The translations under genes and the position numbers were made by a program. From NCBI GenBank assembly GCA_038025085.1, contig CM076148.1, positions 22,229,501 to 22,293,500 on the forward strand: a stretch of 64,000 nucleotides of DNA, read 5' to 3'. Shown piece after piece: positions 22,753-33,748 of the stretch; position 1 is the first letter of the stretch; every line of letters begins with the position of its first letter. Under the pieces are notes generated by a model that worked only from the letters and a program-made list of their open reading frames with translations, was not told the origin of the DNA and did not search any database. The stretch is from Tetragonia tetragonoides (taxonomy: Eukaryota; Streptophyta; Magnoliopsida; Caryophyllales; Aizoaceae).

Positions 22753-23526
22753 TTGGAGAAATTGAATATGCAAAACTGTAAGGAAGTAACCACTCCTTTA
22801 CTTCAAAATGAGAAAATGACTAAGGAGGATGGTTTTGAAAAGGCTGATGAACGACAATACAAGAATATTATTGGAAGTCTGTTGTACTTGACTGCCACCA
22901 TACCAGATATCATGTATGCTACCAGTTTGTTGTCAAGATTTATGCACAGACCAATTGAACTCCATCTCACAGTAGCTAAGAGGGTATTGAGATACCTCAA
23001 AGGTACCACTGATCTTGGAATATGGTACCGACCCACTCGAAGCTCAGAGTTAATTGACTATTCCAATAGTGATTGGGTTGGATCAGTAGATGACATGAAG
23101 AGTAACTCCGGGTACATGTTTTCATTTGGTAGTGGCGCATTTTCATGGCTCTCTCAGAAGCAAGAAACAGTAGCCCAATCGATAGCCCAAGATGAGAATA
23201 TTGCTGCTTGCGCGGCAGTAAACCAAGCAATCTGGCTCAGAAGAATTCTGAAAGACATGAGTGAAGCCCAAACAATTCCTACCCAAATTTTCAGTGATAG
23301 CAAATCAGCAATTGCTATTGCTGAAAATCCAGTCCAACATAAGAAAACCATGCACATCAAGATCAAATATCACTTTGTCCGAGAAGCAGAAAGTTTAGGT
23401 AAAATTAACCTTGTTTATTGCAACACTGATGATCAAATTGCTGATATAATTACAAAGGGACTACCCAAGGTCAAGTTCGAGCTTCTACGTGACATGCTTG
23501 GAGTAAGTCGGAAGATCGTCAAGTAG
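22753..23526 (+). pseudogene. Copia RT C-terminus and RNase H (open segment)
   Basis: A 257-codon open stretch begins in the RT connection (KEVTTPLLQNEKM, GSLLYLTATIPDI), continues through RYLKGTTDLGIWY and the RNase H region (YSNSDWVGSVDDMKSNSGY; DSKSAIAIAENPVQHKKTMHI), and ends with the conserved tail ADIITKGLPK. In active copia elements the first RNase H acidic motif is usually DADWAG; here it reads YSNSDW. It ends 3 bp before the 3' LTR. Open, but only a fragment. Confidence 0.85.
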
Positions 23527-23529
23527 GAG

Positions 23530-24057
23530 TGATCAAATATGTCTCACTTCCTAATAAAATAAATAATTAACTAAAGCAAAATAAAATAAAACAAAACAAA
23601 ACTAGTAAACAATGGTCGGCAAAAGTATGTAGAATGCTTAACTTGCATGATATACATACCACAAGTGTAGAGTGTTGAATGCAACATTTAACATGTGGAT
23701 ATAAGCTATGTTCATGCATGTGAAGTAAATCACTCAATATTTGACCGGTTATTTCTACCACCTAGAGTAGCTAGTAAAAGACTTTTACAAGATAGCATTT
23801 AATGCACTTTGTCTTGTTGTCAAGACATTGGCTATAAAAGGGGATAAACTCCATGTATTCGATGCAACAAGTTCAGCTAGTAAAAAAAGCTTACAGTTTA
23901 TGTACTTCTTTCATTCATTTCTATGTTATTTTCAATAGATAACTTATTGTTAGTCCAACTATTCTTCCGCTCAACTATAAATTTAGTACTATGTTTATGT
24001 ACTAATTCTTAAATTTAGTACAAAAGTAACCCGTATTATATACTAAATATCCAAACA
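23530..24057 (+). repeat. Copia 3' LTR
   Basis: Begins TGATCAAAT directly after the purine-rich aagtaggag and ends ...ccaaaca, followed by the TSD gagaa. TATA box ctataaaagg near 23833. It lacks the MITE found in the 5' LTR. Confidence 0.9.
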
Positions 24058-24062
24058 GAGAA

Positions 24063-24404
24063 TAATGTAATAAAATATGATAGTAGGAGAATCATATCCT
24101 TGCTATTTGTTCTCTTTAATAATTCAGAAGCCATTAACAACAAGCAGTTTAACAATAAAATTGTTATCCAAAATACTATTGTTTGAAGTTTTGGGAAAAA
24201 AACTGTACTCTAAACAAACACACGATACAAATTAAAAAAGACTATCAGTTGGTTGATAGAGAGATTGCGAGCTGGAAAAAACGACCTTCACATCTCACCA
24301 CACCTTTTCAGGCAAATTAAATCTGCGTCAAGTCCAAGTAATTACTCAAATAAATTACAGAAACTACTAATAGTTAAGAGGAAATTCATTGATACTCCTT
24401 CCAA
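24063..24404. other. Spacer between copia and gypsy stack
   Basis: No gene or repeat recognised in these ~340 bp. Confidence 0.5.
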
Positions 24405-24409
24405 TACTG

Positions 24410-27017
24410 TGTAACACCCTCGAATTCGCAACGATTTCCAGGGAACTATCGACGTCATTATCCATGACTCGACACCACTGAACCGTCACAAACCCAAGGG
24501 TGGTTACTGCCACATTTATCGCTAAGGAGTAAATGCTAAGCAGAAATGACAACTAGGTATCAAAGGAAGCATCTAAACAAATTAAACATAAATATCAGAG
24601 TTATCTATCCAGCGGTCTTAAGTCCATTATAGTTTTATTACAACTTTGCCTTCAAGGGCACAAACAAAAAATCCCAACAATCCAAAGTAACCAATAAATC
24701 AACAGTTCTAGAGAGACATCCCACATTTAACCTTCTAGCAAACCGTCCTCACTCAGCTACACATGCACTTTGGTTTCCGTGACGGAAACAAGGTACAAAA
24801 GAAAAGAGAAGAAACAAAAGAAAAAAAAAATCAGATAAACTGAGTAAACGTCGTGCATACCCAGTAAAAACACTTTCGCAAACCTTACTTGGGTTTTAGA
24901 AGAATCATTGAAATTCATTTGCATGCACAAGTAGTCATACAATCAAGCACACACATACTCAATATTCAATTACATGCAATTCTTGCTTTAGTGATCATTT
25001 GAACACAAATAGATAAACCATCTTGTTTAGAGTAATAAGAGAGCGAATAGAACAGCGATTACCCATACTGTTCATAGATAGATATAGACATGCAATGGAC
25101 GTACTCTAGTGTATACTCACACTACCTCTAACATAATAATCGATATGTAGAGAATTAAACAATGGGGAATGATCCGTCCCGAACACACTACGAGGTGTCC
25201 ATAAAAGTAACTTGGGAATCACGCATCCCTAGACTACATCAATTAGATAAGTCCCGAAAGCTCGACTATTCCTAGGGATCCATTAGGAGTCTTATTCTCA
25301 TTTGTATTCAATTCACCATACTTGCATTGATTGACCTAGTGGTATAACGAGACCGCGACATACTACTTCATTTCATGCTCATGATAATGAATAATAATAA
25401 CAATAATAATGACATAAAAGCTTATTAACAATAGTCATGCTTCATATATGTCTAGCGAAATTTCGGCAGTACTTCGGCAATAAATCAAGATATCCAAAAA
25501 TTACACTTTCACAAATAAACCAATCAAGATATATTAGGTGCTCATTAGCACTCAATAATAACCCATTCCAATTAGCACGTATATTATATCATAATAGTAA
25601 TAGAAATTCAACATTGCCATACATGCTCAATAAGTAGCATATGAACTAATTAATTAACAAAACTTCATAAACTTGTCATACTCAATATTATTTATATTTA
25701 CAACGAAGAATATATTTCAAATTCTCATAATTAACGACGATATAATTTAATCATGCTTCGCATATTAAATTCACACTAATAATCAATTAGCACATAACAC
25801 ATCAAAATAGTTTTGATGGAGCTTTGGAAAGAGGTAGGCACAATCGCTTACCTAACAAATGCTCACTACGCAGTAAGTAACTTGGCTAATCACAACTCGA
25901 TCACGCTTGTCCGTTTGGTCCTAATTAAAACAATTACCGAGACATAATTAGTAAATACGAAAATCTAAATAGTACTGAAACTGTAAACTAATATTTGTAT
26001 TAAATTCCTTGATTTATTCCAATCAATCTAGGGTTTTGAAAATCCGGATTCGGACTCCGAACGAGTACAGAAAAATAAAAACATTTATTGAAAAATACTG
26101 AAAAATACGAAATTAAATAAAACGAAAATACAAAATTCGAAACCCTAACTTATTGTGCAAGTCTCGATCACTGTCACCCACAAGGGGACCCATGGTCGGA
26201 CCCATCACCACCCACCGACCACCATGGTCGGCGGTGGGCTCGCCGGTGACCGGCGGCCAAGAGAGAGAAACAGAGAGTGAAGTTTGCGAGAGAGGGAGAG
26301 AGAGAAAACGAGAGACAGAGAGACTGAAAGGAGAGAGAGGGGGCGGGGAGGCGACCGGTGGGTTAGCCCATGATGGGCGACCGCTCGGCCAAGCGGTGGC
26401 GGTGGCGCCCTGCCGCCGGCGAGCCAAAACAGAGGAGAGAGAATGTGTGTGTGCGTCGCGAGGGAGAAGGAGAGAAAGAGAAGAAAAGGAAGAGAGAGAA
26501 AGAGGCGGCTCACTTGGTGGTGGCCCTGGTGTTCTCCGGCGAAGGGCGGCAGCAAAGGGGAAGGGGAGGCGCGACTGAGAGAAGGAGAGAGGAGAGAGAG
26601 AATGGCGTGAGAGAAAGAGAGAAGGAAATTGGGATTTTTGGCTCAGTTTTGTAAACTGATTAACTGACCAATCTCTTAGCTTATATAGGAGCCTAATCAA
26701 GGAAAGTCAAAACCTACTAGAATTAGGTTTATTTTTCTGATTTAATTGCTAATTAAAAAAAATTAAAACTAATTAAATGCTAATTAAACCATTTAAAACA
26801 ATATGAATAAGCCTTATTCATATACAAAACTATTTTAACTAAATCCCTCATTTTGATAATTATAAATCCCGAAATTCCCATAATAATAATTAATATTATT
26901 ATGGCTTAATTTTAGTAAATTGAACCGTTAGATATATATACGATTTAAATCTCCGAAGCTATTTATAAATGAACTATAAATAGATATTATGATAATAGAA
27001 AATATTGGGGTATCACA
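24410..27017 (-). repeat. Gypsy-1 3' LTR (2.6 kb)
   Basis: Runs from tgtaacaccctcg to ...ggggtatcaca. On the minus strand it has a TATA box, ctatataagc (about 26678-26689), downstream of which lies a G/A-rich tract (26255-26640) with microsatellite-like sequence. Long ORFs in that tract on both strands are low-complexity artefacts. Confidence 0.9.
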
Positions 27018-27282
27018 TTCTACCCTCCTTAAAAGAAGTTTCGTCCCGAAACTTGAAACATGAAGTAATCACTTCTCAGCGATGAAACGAGTTTACCCAT
27101 GCGAAGGTATAAACGATTTTAGAACAACGACAATGCAATGCGTGTACTACGGTTGTAATCTAAGTCGATTAGCAATGCAGCATGCAATGCTAGAACATGC
27201 AACTCGTGCAAAGCGGTAAACAAAACACGAAGTTACTAGGTATGACATTCTACCCTCCTTAAAAAGGGTTTTGTCCCGAAAC
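27018..27282 (-). other. Gypsy-1 3' untranslated region with duplicated polypurine/hairpin module
   Basis: Directly next to the LTR, the minus strand has gtttcgggacgaaac followed by ttcttttaaggagggtagaa (27018-27052). A second, diverged copy lies at 27243-27282, about 228 bp further in, and leads into an LTR-like 'tgtcatacc'. The proximal copy is the likely polypurine tract that primes plus-strand synthesis. Confidence 0.7.
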
Positions 27283-27820
27283 TCAAATGGAATTAGTACC
27301 TTCGGTAAAGTGTTCTGGGCACTTCTCGCGCATCGTGGATTCAGCTTCTCATGTTGCCTCTTCTTGACCATGACGGGACCAAACAACTTTCACAATCGGA
27401 ACGGTCTTTGTACGAGTCGAGTGCTCTTTGCGGTTGGTGATCTCGATCGGACGTTCTTCATATGTCAAACTCTCGTCAAGTTCGATCATTTCAGGTTGAA
27501 CGACATGAGTTGGATCATGTACGTATCGCTTCAATTGAGAGACGTGAAATACATTGTGGACTTTTTCAAGTTCCACAGGTAAGGCTAAACGATAGGCAAC
27601 TTCACCAATCCTCTCTAGGATTTCGTAAGGGCCAATGTAACGAGGACTCAACCTCCCCCTTACGATCGAAACGCATAACGCCCTTGGTAGGAGATGCTCG
27701 CAAAAGTATCTTGCTTCCCACCTCAAATTCTTCAGGTCTACGACCTCTATCTGCATATGATTTCTGGCGATCTTGTGCACTTCGCATCTTCGTCTGAATC
27801 ACCTCCATAATGTCGACAGT
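27283..27820 (-). pseudogene. Gypsy-1 integrase C-terminus and chromodomain
   Basis: The minus-strand segment contains RRPEEFEVGSKILLRASPTKG, a frameshift near 27640, then LPVELEKVHNVFHVSQLKRY and a chromodomain-like end (EERPIEITNRKE ... VPIVKVVWSRHGQEEAT). The codon for the conserved Trp after EEAT is a stop (about 27349-27351), so the last ~20 residues are cut off compared with the Gypsy-3 copy. Chromodomains of this kind steer integration towards particular chromatin. Confidence 0.85.
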
Positions 27821-28753
27821 CTACTGGATCATGTCAAGACCCAAAACTGCAGTCTCGTTAATGTCATTCCAACATACAGGCAATCTACACTTCCTACCAT
27901 ACAAAGCTTTATATGGTGCTCGATCGATGCTCGAATGATAGCTATTGTTGTAAGAAAATTCGATCAATGGAATGTGTTTATCCCACGAACCTTGATATTC
28001 GAGGGCACACGCTCGAAGCATATCCTCCAGAGTCTGGATTGTCCTTTCTGTCTGGCCATCTGTTGTAGGATGAAAAGCGGTACGAAACTTCAATTTGCTT
28101 CCGAAAGCTTCTTGTAATTTCTGCCAAAAGTTAGAGAGAAATCTCGAGTCTCTATCCGAAACAATATCTTCAGGTACACCATGAAGTCTCATGACTTCTT
28201 TGACGTACGTGTCAGCTAGCTTTTCCATTTCCCACGTGTCATGCGTTGGGATGAATCTTGCGACATACGTCAATCGATCTACAACAACCCAAATGGGCTT
28301 GTTCTTCCTCTGTGTCAAAGGTAAACCCATGACAAAATCAATAGAAATCGAATTTCATTTCCGAGTTGGAACGTCCAGTGATGATTGTACCATTCCACCT
28401 GGTCTTTTGTGCTCGATCTTGAGTTTCCGACATGTTAAACACTTAGCCACGAACTCAGCGACATCTTGTTTCATTCCCTTCCACCAGAACAATTGGCGAA
28501 GATCTTTGTAGAGCTTGTCTCCACCAGGATGTACAGAATACGGTGTATTATGTGTTTCACCTAGAATCTGACTTTTGATAACTGGGTCATTGGATACGCA
28601 AACACGTTCTCTAAATCTCATGATTCCATCTTGGCCCAAAGTGAAGTCCTCAGACCTACCTTCGTCTTTGTGGTTTAGAATCCGCTGAAGATCCTCATCA
28701 CTACTCTGTTTATCTTTGATCTCTTCAAGCAGTGTTGGTCTGCTAAGGTACAT
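27821..28753 (-). pseudogene. Gypsy-1 integrase
   Basis: 28355-28753 carries the N-terminal zinc-binding region (H-N-T-P-Y-S-V-H, then CLTCRKLK). 27821-28330 carries the catalytic core with the first Asp in WVVVDRLTY, the second in VSDRDSRF and the Glu in QTLEDML, plus the GQTERTIQ block. A frameshift near 28340-28360 separates the halves. The core is otherwise open, and it is the most complete integrase of the three gypsy elements. Confidence 0.88.
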
Positions 28754-29334
28754 TGAACGTCACCTTGAAACACAATCTCCACCTCGACACTTTGCAAGTC
28801 ACGTATGATCTCCTTAGGTAGCACTAAAGCAGTGTTTAATGAATGTCGAGTCTTCCTACTCAAAGCATCAGCGACTACGTTCGCTTTACCCTCATGGTAC
28901 TGGATATCACTGTCGTACTCTGTCATAAGTTCTCGCCATCTCCTTTGGCGCATGTTCAACTCTTTCTGCGTAAAGATATACTTGAGACTCTTGTGATCAG
29001 TAAGCATCTTGACCGTGGAACCATACAGGTAATGTCGCCAAATCTTCAATGCAAATACCACAACAGCAAGTTCTAGATCGTGCGTAGGATATTTAGCTTT
29101 ATGCTTCTTCAGTTGTCGTGAGGCGTAAGCCACGACCTTTCCATGTTACATCAAAACACACCCTACGCTATGCTTAGACGCGTCACTGTAGACCTCATAT
29201 CTTTCCATTCCTGACGGCAATGTCAGAATAGTTGCACTCGTACGACGTTTCTTCAACTCTTGGAAAGCAGTCTGACACTTGTTGGACCATACAAACATTG
29301 TCGTTTTCTTCATCAGATTCGTAATTGGCTGCAC
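28675..29334 (-). pseudogene. Gypsy-1 RNase H
   Basis: Motifs in order: YSDASKHSVGCVLM (29146-29334 frame), a stop, then [50 protein letters not shown] and [12 protein letters not shown] (28675-29133). A stop after VLM splits the domain. The acidic positions (D of YSDAS, E of LEL, D of TDHK, D of ADAL) are kept. Confidence 0.85.
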
Positions 29335-30343
29335 AATCTTCGAAAAACCTTCTACAAATCGTCTATCGTAACGAGCTTGTCCAAGAAAACTTCAAACTTC
29401 GGTCATGGTCATTGGTCTTGGGCAATTTGTAATAGCTTGGATCTTCTCTGGATCTACGACCACTCCATCCTTAGACACCACGTGTCCTAAGAAAGATACC
29501 GTGTCTAACCAAAACTCACGCTTAGACAACTTGGCGTAAAGTTGATGTCTTCACAGAATCTCCAAAATAGTACGTAGGTTGCTCGTGTTCCTCGGCGTTC
29601 TTTGAGTAAACCAGAATATCATCAATAAAGACTACGACGAACTGGTCTAGGTAAGGCTGGAACGTACGGTTCATCAAGTCCATAAACTTTGCAGGCGCAT
29701 TCGTCAACCCAAAAGGCATTACTGTGAACTCGTATTGCCCATACCTCGTCCTAAACACTGTTTTCGCTATATCAGGCTCAGAAATCCTCAATTGATGGTA
29801 TCCCGATCATAGGTCTATCTTTGAGAAAATAGACGTACCACGCAGTTGGTCAAACAGATCGTCAATTCTGGGAAGTGGGTATCGATTCTTGATCGTGATC
29901 CTGTTCAACTCGCAGTAGTCGATGCACAGTCTCGTATTACCATCCTTCTTCCTCACAAACAAAACAGGAGCACCCCAAGGCGATACACTCGGGCGTAAGT
30001 ATCCCTTTTGTAACAAGTCCTCAAGTTGTGTTTTCAGTTCCTTCATCTCAGCAGGTGCCATACGATACGGTGCTTTCGAAATTGGTGCAGAACCTGGAGC
30101 AAGCTCAATCGTAAAGTCGATATTGCGCTGTGGAGGCATTCCGGGAAAAACATCAGCGTACTCGGAAACTACTGGAATAGGCTGTGAAGCTTCCGTCTCG
30201 CAGTTCGTATCCACCACATGACATAGGTAAATCACTTCACCCTTAGTCACGCATTCTTTAACCTTCATAGTCGCTATCACCTTCAGCTTAGGTTTGACCA
30301 CAATTAATCTGTAAGTGAACCTCTTACCTTTAGGTCCTCGCAA
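29335..30343 (-). pseudogene. Gypsy-1 reverse transcriptase
   Basis: 30343-29807 is open ([57 protein letters not shown]). A stop follows IFSKIDL. 29791-29522 continues with [24 protein letters not shown] and the catalytic [10 protein letters not shown] frameshift near 29580 breaks the thumb region. The segment from 30343 to about 30180 is linker between protease and RT. Confidence 0.88.
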
Positions 30344-30388
30344 AGAAATGCGTTGTTCAAAGCACTCTAACTTAGCCCTATACTTGGC

Positions 30389-30652
30389 TTACCAATCCAT
30401 TCCCAATATCACGTCAAAGTCCTTCAATTCCATCTGAATCAAATCCGCGGGTAAATCGGAACCAGCTATCCTAATCGGACACTTTTCATACAACGCTTTA
30501 CAATTAGCAATCGATCCATCTGGCATCCTCATATTTGCACTATTCACAGAACTAGGTTCTAATCCTATCTTAGAAAGTACAGAATGCGTCGCACCACTAT
30601 CAAACAAAACAAAAGCGGAAAAAGAATGAACAAGAAAAGTACTCTGCTGCAT
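30389..30652 (-). pseudogene. Gypsy-1 aspartic protease
   Basis: Retropepsin-like segment with the active-site motif VLFDSGATHSVLS and the later block [11 protein letters not shown] stop follows the final Trp, where pol should continue to RT. It would process the Gag-Pol polyprotein. Confidence 0.85.
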
Positions 30653-31829
30653 TGTGATTCATCACAAAAATTCTGCCATTAACCCCTCTATTGTTGTTGT
30701 TGTTATTATTGTTGTTCGGCGCGGGATTAGCAGTAGCAGGAGCTTGAACTTGGTTGTTCACAGCAGAAGCAGCATTGTTGCGGTTGTTGTTGTTATTGTT
30801 GTTGTAACCCCTGTTTCCATGGTAGTTACCACTATTACCATGATAGCCATTATTATTCCCACCACGATTCTAGTTGTTATCGCGGTTCTGCCCATTACCA
30901 TTCCTACCTCGGCTCTAATATTCAGAAGTTTCGTGACTCGGCTTGTGGCACTCATAGCACTGCAACACTTCACCTCGGCAGTTCTTACCAGCATGCGTCT
31001 TGCTACAACGAGTACAAGGCGTACTCCTTCTAGCCATTATCGTAGCTCGATGACTATTCGAGTCACGATTCCTTTTTGCATTGTGGTTCTGACCACCTTG
31101 GTAGTTGTTGTTGCCATTCGGTCTTGGCCTCTTGTCGCCATTGTTCGACTGCGATAGATTGCCTTCGTCGCGTTTGTTCTTACCCAAATGCGTGTCACGA
31201 CGTCCAACAATCCTCTCTTGATTCAGGGCCTTGTTATAAGATTCCTGAAAAGTGATACATTGTCCAGCGACAAAACGTTGAATATCCCGTTTCAGTCCAT
31301 CCTCGAAGCTTTCGATTCGCTCGGCTTCAGTTGTCAGCAGATTAGGAGCAAAGATAGCAAGCTCGTTGAACTTGGCAGCATACTAAGCCACAAACAGCTT
31401 GTCTTGGCTTAACCCTTCAAACTCACGCTTCTTCAGGCGTCGTAGTGCACTAGGATAATAACTAGCACGAATGGATACCTTAAAACGATCCCAATTAAAG
31501 TTCGGCGTTGCAAGTAAATCCGTTCACACATCGTTCCACCACTTGTTGGCCTCGCCTTTCAGATAGTACGTCGCAGAGTTCATGTTGTTAGGCCGACTCG
31601 TAGCCAGGAACAACTTCTCGAACTCAATGATCCAAGTTTCCAGCTTAGTTGGATCATCATCCCTTTCGAACGTAGGAGGTTTAAGAGCGTCAAAATCTCG
31701 GAAACTACGCGCTGCAGAGGCTTTAGCGATTTCCAGTTCTTCTTGGCGTGCCATTTTTCGTGCCATGATCTCGACCACATCGTTCAGACCATCCTCGAGT
31801 CTAGCGATTCTATCGGCGTTGGTTGTCAT
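30653..31829 (-). pseudogene. Gypsy-1 gag
   Basis: The start is taken at MTTNADRIARLEDG (31829), matching Gypsy-3. The capsid-type retrotransposon gag domain includes DPTKLETWIIEFEKLFLAT and YYLKGEANKWWNDV, followed by a stop. Further stops occur near 31381 and 30915. The first knuckle, CTRCSKTHAGKNC, is kept, but the second reads CYECHKPSHETSEY: the final Cys has become Tyr, so RNA binding would be impaired. An Asn/Gly-rich linker leads to protease. Confidence 0.85.
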
Positions 31830-31871
31830 TTCGCGAATCTGAGAATATAAAAGTAATGGTATGAACACCAT

Positions 31872-32515
31872 TCACACAATTTGCACATCTCGACCCATTA
31901 AGGTCTAATTGAGAGAAATAGGTTGTAATTGAAACCTTTCTCTTGACATTTAGCATATAGCATATGAGTTTCGAGGATCGACCTTACATTGTAGGTCTAA
32001 GAAGCATACTTGCTTTATTGTTCTCAGTTCTCATGCACAATAGTTCGATAGGCATGTAATACACTTTAGACATGTAGGTTTCACATGAATAGACAAAGAT
32101 GTTCATAATGCACATAAAGAGGCTCTATACTATTCTAGTAGGGCAATAGATATTCATACTTAATCATATCGATATGCTTTAGCACTTGGCTCACAAGAGA
32201 GTTGATAATGCTCAACAAAAAATTTGCCATAATTTCGACATGGATTTCCCATCATGTCACGACGATAGGAGATAACATTCATGCTTTTAGTCAACCTTGC
32301 AAATATGTGACACAACAATGATGTAAACGAATCATAACGACTTTCACATAATCAAATGAAATAGTTTTGCAATAAGATAGATTGCAAAATAGATAAGAGT
32401 CAAAAATATTTGTTGCTTAGGCAACTACACACCATCATCAAACTTGACCACGCAGGGCCATCATAAAAGTGGAATAATGTTTCTAAACAAAACAACTAAC
32501 TCTAGTCAATAAAAT
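31872..32515 (-). other. Gypsy-1 spacer between ORF0 and gag
   Basis: About 640 bp without an ORF; homologous to 49698-50340 in Gypsy-3. The conserved sequence just before gag, on the minus strand, ends with a splice-acceptor-like pyrimidine-AG. Confidence 0.6.
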
Positions 32516-32517
32516 AA

Positions 32518-33517
32518 CTAAACAGCAACTGAGTTTTGCTTTGATCCGGGAGGCGTATCATCATAATCATCATCCCTCCTTGGCTTCACTTCCCTACAAG
32601 GCGTGTAAGGATGCTCGTCACCTCTGAACTTTTGAGGCATGAAGCGGCTTCTAAAGTTATCCACAAGCTTGCGCTTCTTTGACAAGCAGCTTTCACAGAT
32701 GTCCTTTGGAGCAGGCACTAGGACGTGATTAACCTTCCATTCGAACTCAGACAAACATAGCTCTTTGCCAACACCCTGAAAAGTCAGCGCCCAGGATTGC
32801 CTTTGCCGTAGTTCCCATCGTTGATGTAGCCACTCCTCAGTACCACATCATCATACTTCTCCTTGAGACCTCTCCAAGGATGCAGGTTGGGTAAGCCAGC
32901 TAGTAAGAGTTCTACCCAGAAACCTCAGTGTATCCTTGTATGGTTCTCATACTCGTAACGCTCGATCGTAGTGAATGCGCGATCGATGTAGGCACGGATG
33001 TCATCTAGCTCGACATCAGGGGCAAAGAAAGGCTCCATAGGAGGAGACACATCAGCAGAGGCGAAGGAGGTACAAAGTTGTTGCCTCTTGCATGACCAAT
33101 ACCCTCTAAGTCTGGCATGCTAGGTGAATCAGAGACACCAGCTCCATACTCAAAACGCATCTCTACATCCACAGAGTTAGGCTCAAATCTTAGCTCGTCA
33201 GCAGGAGCATCGTCAGCCTTAGGTTCGGACTAAGTAGGTTCCTCTTCAGAATCAGGATCCTCGTTAGCTTCCAAATCATGGTTAGGCTCTACTGGAATAT
33301 CATCATCGCGAGCTCCATGCGCGGGTTGGTCCACCTCGAGCTCGTGCGCGCCAATCCCTTGCGCCTCGGGCTCAGGTGCGGCCTCGTCATGCTCGTCGTG
33401 TGTAGGCTCCCTATCAGAAATGTCTACATACTCCACCTCGTTCTCGGGTGCAACAATCATCGCTCGTGGTTTTCTACCTCTAGTCGACTTCATCGCGGTC
33501 AAACGAGTAATTGCCAT
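32518..33517 (-). pseudogene. Gypsy-1 ORF0 (extra 5' ORF), disrupted
   Basis: Starts MAITRLTAMKSTRGRKPRA, a basic N-terminus, followed by an acidic stretch rich in Asp/Glu/Pro to about residue 95, where a stop occurs. A frameshift near 33060 and several stops destroy the middle. The C-terminal part (32518-32754) is open: LSEFEWKVNHVLVPAPKD, a CxxC-containing CESCLSKKRK, and a basic tail. It is clearly homologous to the nearly open copy at 48703-49695. It lies between the primer-binding site and gag, and I recognise no known domain. Confidence 0.7.
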
Positions 33518-33692
33518 CTACAAAAGCGCAATCAAACAATAAGAACATTTAAATCACAATTAAGGTGATTTCAAGTAATTCCTATCTTCTAGGACTACTA
33601 TGCTTAACGACTTTAATTATATTTTATTTTCCCCAAAGTGAAACTAATCTTTATTAATTCATTTATTAAACCTATGCAACCTATTAAACCTA

Positions 33693-33706
33693 GGGCTCTG
33701 ATACCA
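33693..33706 (-). other. Gypsy-1 primer-binding site
   Basis: The minus strand reads TGGTATCAGAGCCC, 2 nt from the LTR end; it matches the initiator-Met tRNA 3' end. Confidence 0.85.
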
Positions 33707-33708
33707 TT

Positions 33709-33748
33709 TGTAACACCCACGAATTAGCAACGATTTCCAGGGAACTAT
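33709..33748 (-). repeat. Gypsy-1 5' LTR, inner piece
   Basis: The first 40 bp of the 5' LTR next to the primer-binding site, interrupted by Gypsy-2. The last five bases (actat, 33744-33748) are the Gypsy-2 target duplication. The LTR continues at 44593. Confidence 0.9.

Larger units (their letters stand above)
18473..24057 (+). mobile_element. Degenerate Ty1/copia retrotransposon
   Basis: Complete in structure. The LTRs begin TGATCAAAT, a 5-bp TSD gagaa flanks the element (18468-18472 and 24058-24062), and an initiator-Met tRNA-like primer-binding site tggtatcagagtc sits 2 nt after the 5' LTR. Internal order is gag, protease, GAG-pre-integrase, integrase, RT, RNase H, which is copia order. 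Many stops and frameshifts make it inactive. Its 5' LTR carries a 246-bp MITE that the 3' LTR lacks. Confidence 0.9.

Noticed and set aside
26113..26700. Long overlapping ORFs on both strands (up to 195 codons), repeated at 55062-55554
   Set aside because: They lie in the G/A-rich tract of the Gypsy-1 LTRs, are low complexity (Arg/Glu or Ser/Leu/Pro), are open on both strands at once and have no known domain.
30654..31157. Plus-strand 167-codon Val/Ile-rich ORF, and 51059-51436 minus equivalent
   Set aside because: Antisense shadow of the Asn-rich gag tail in Gypsy-1 and Gypsy-3.
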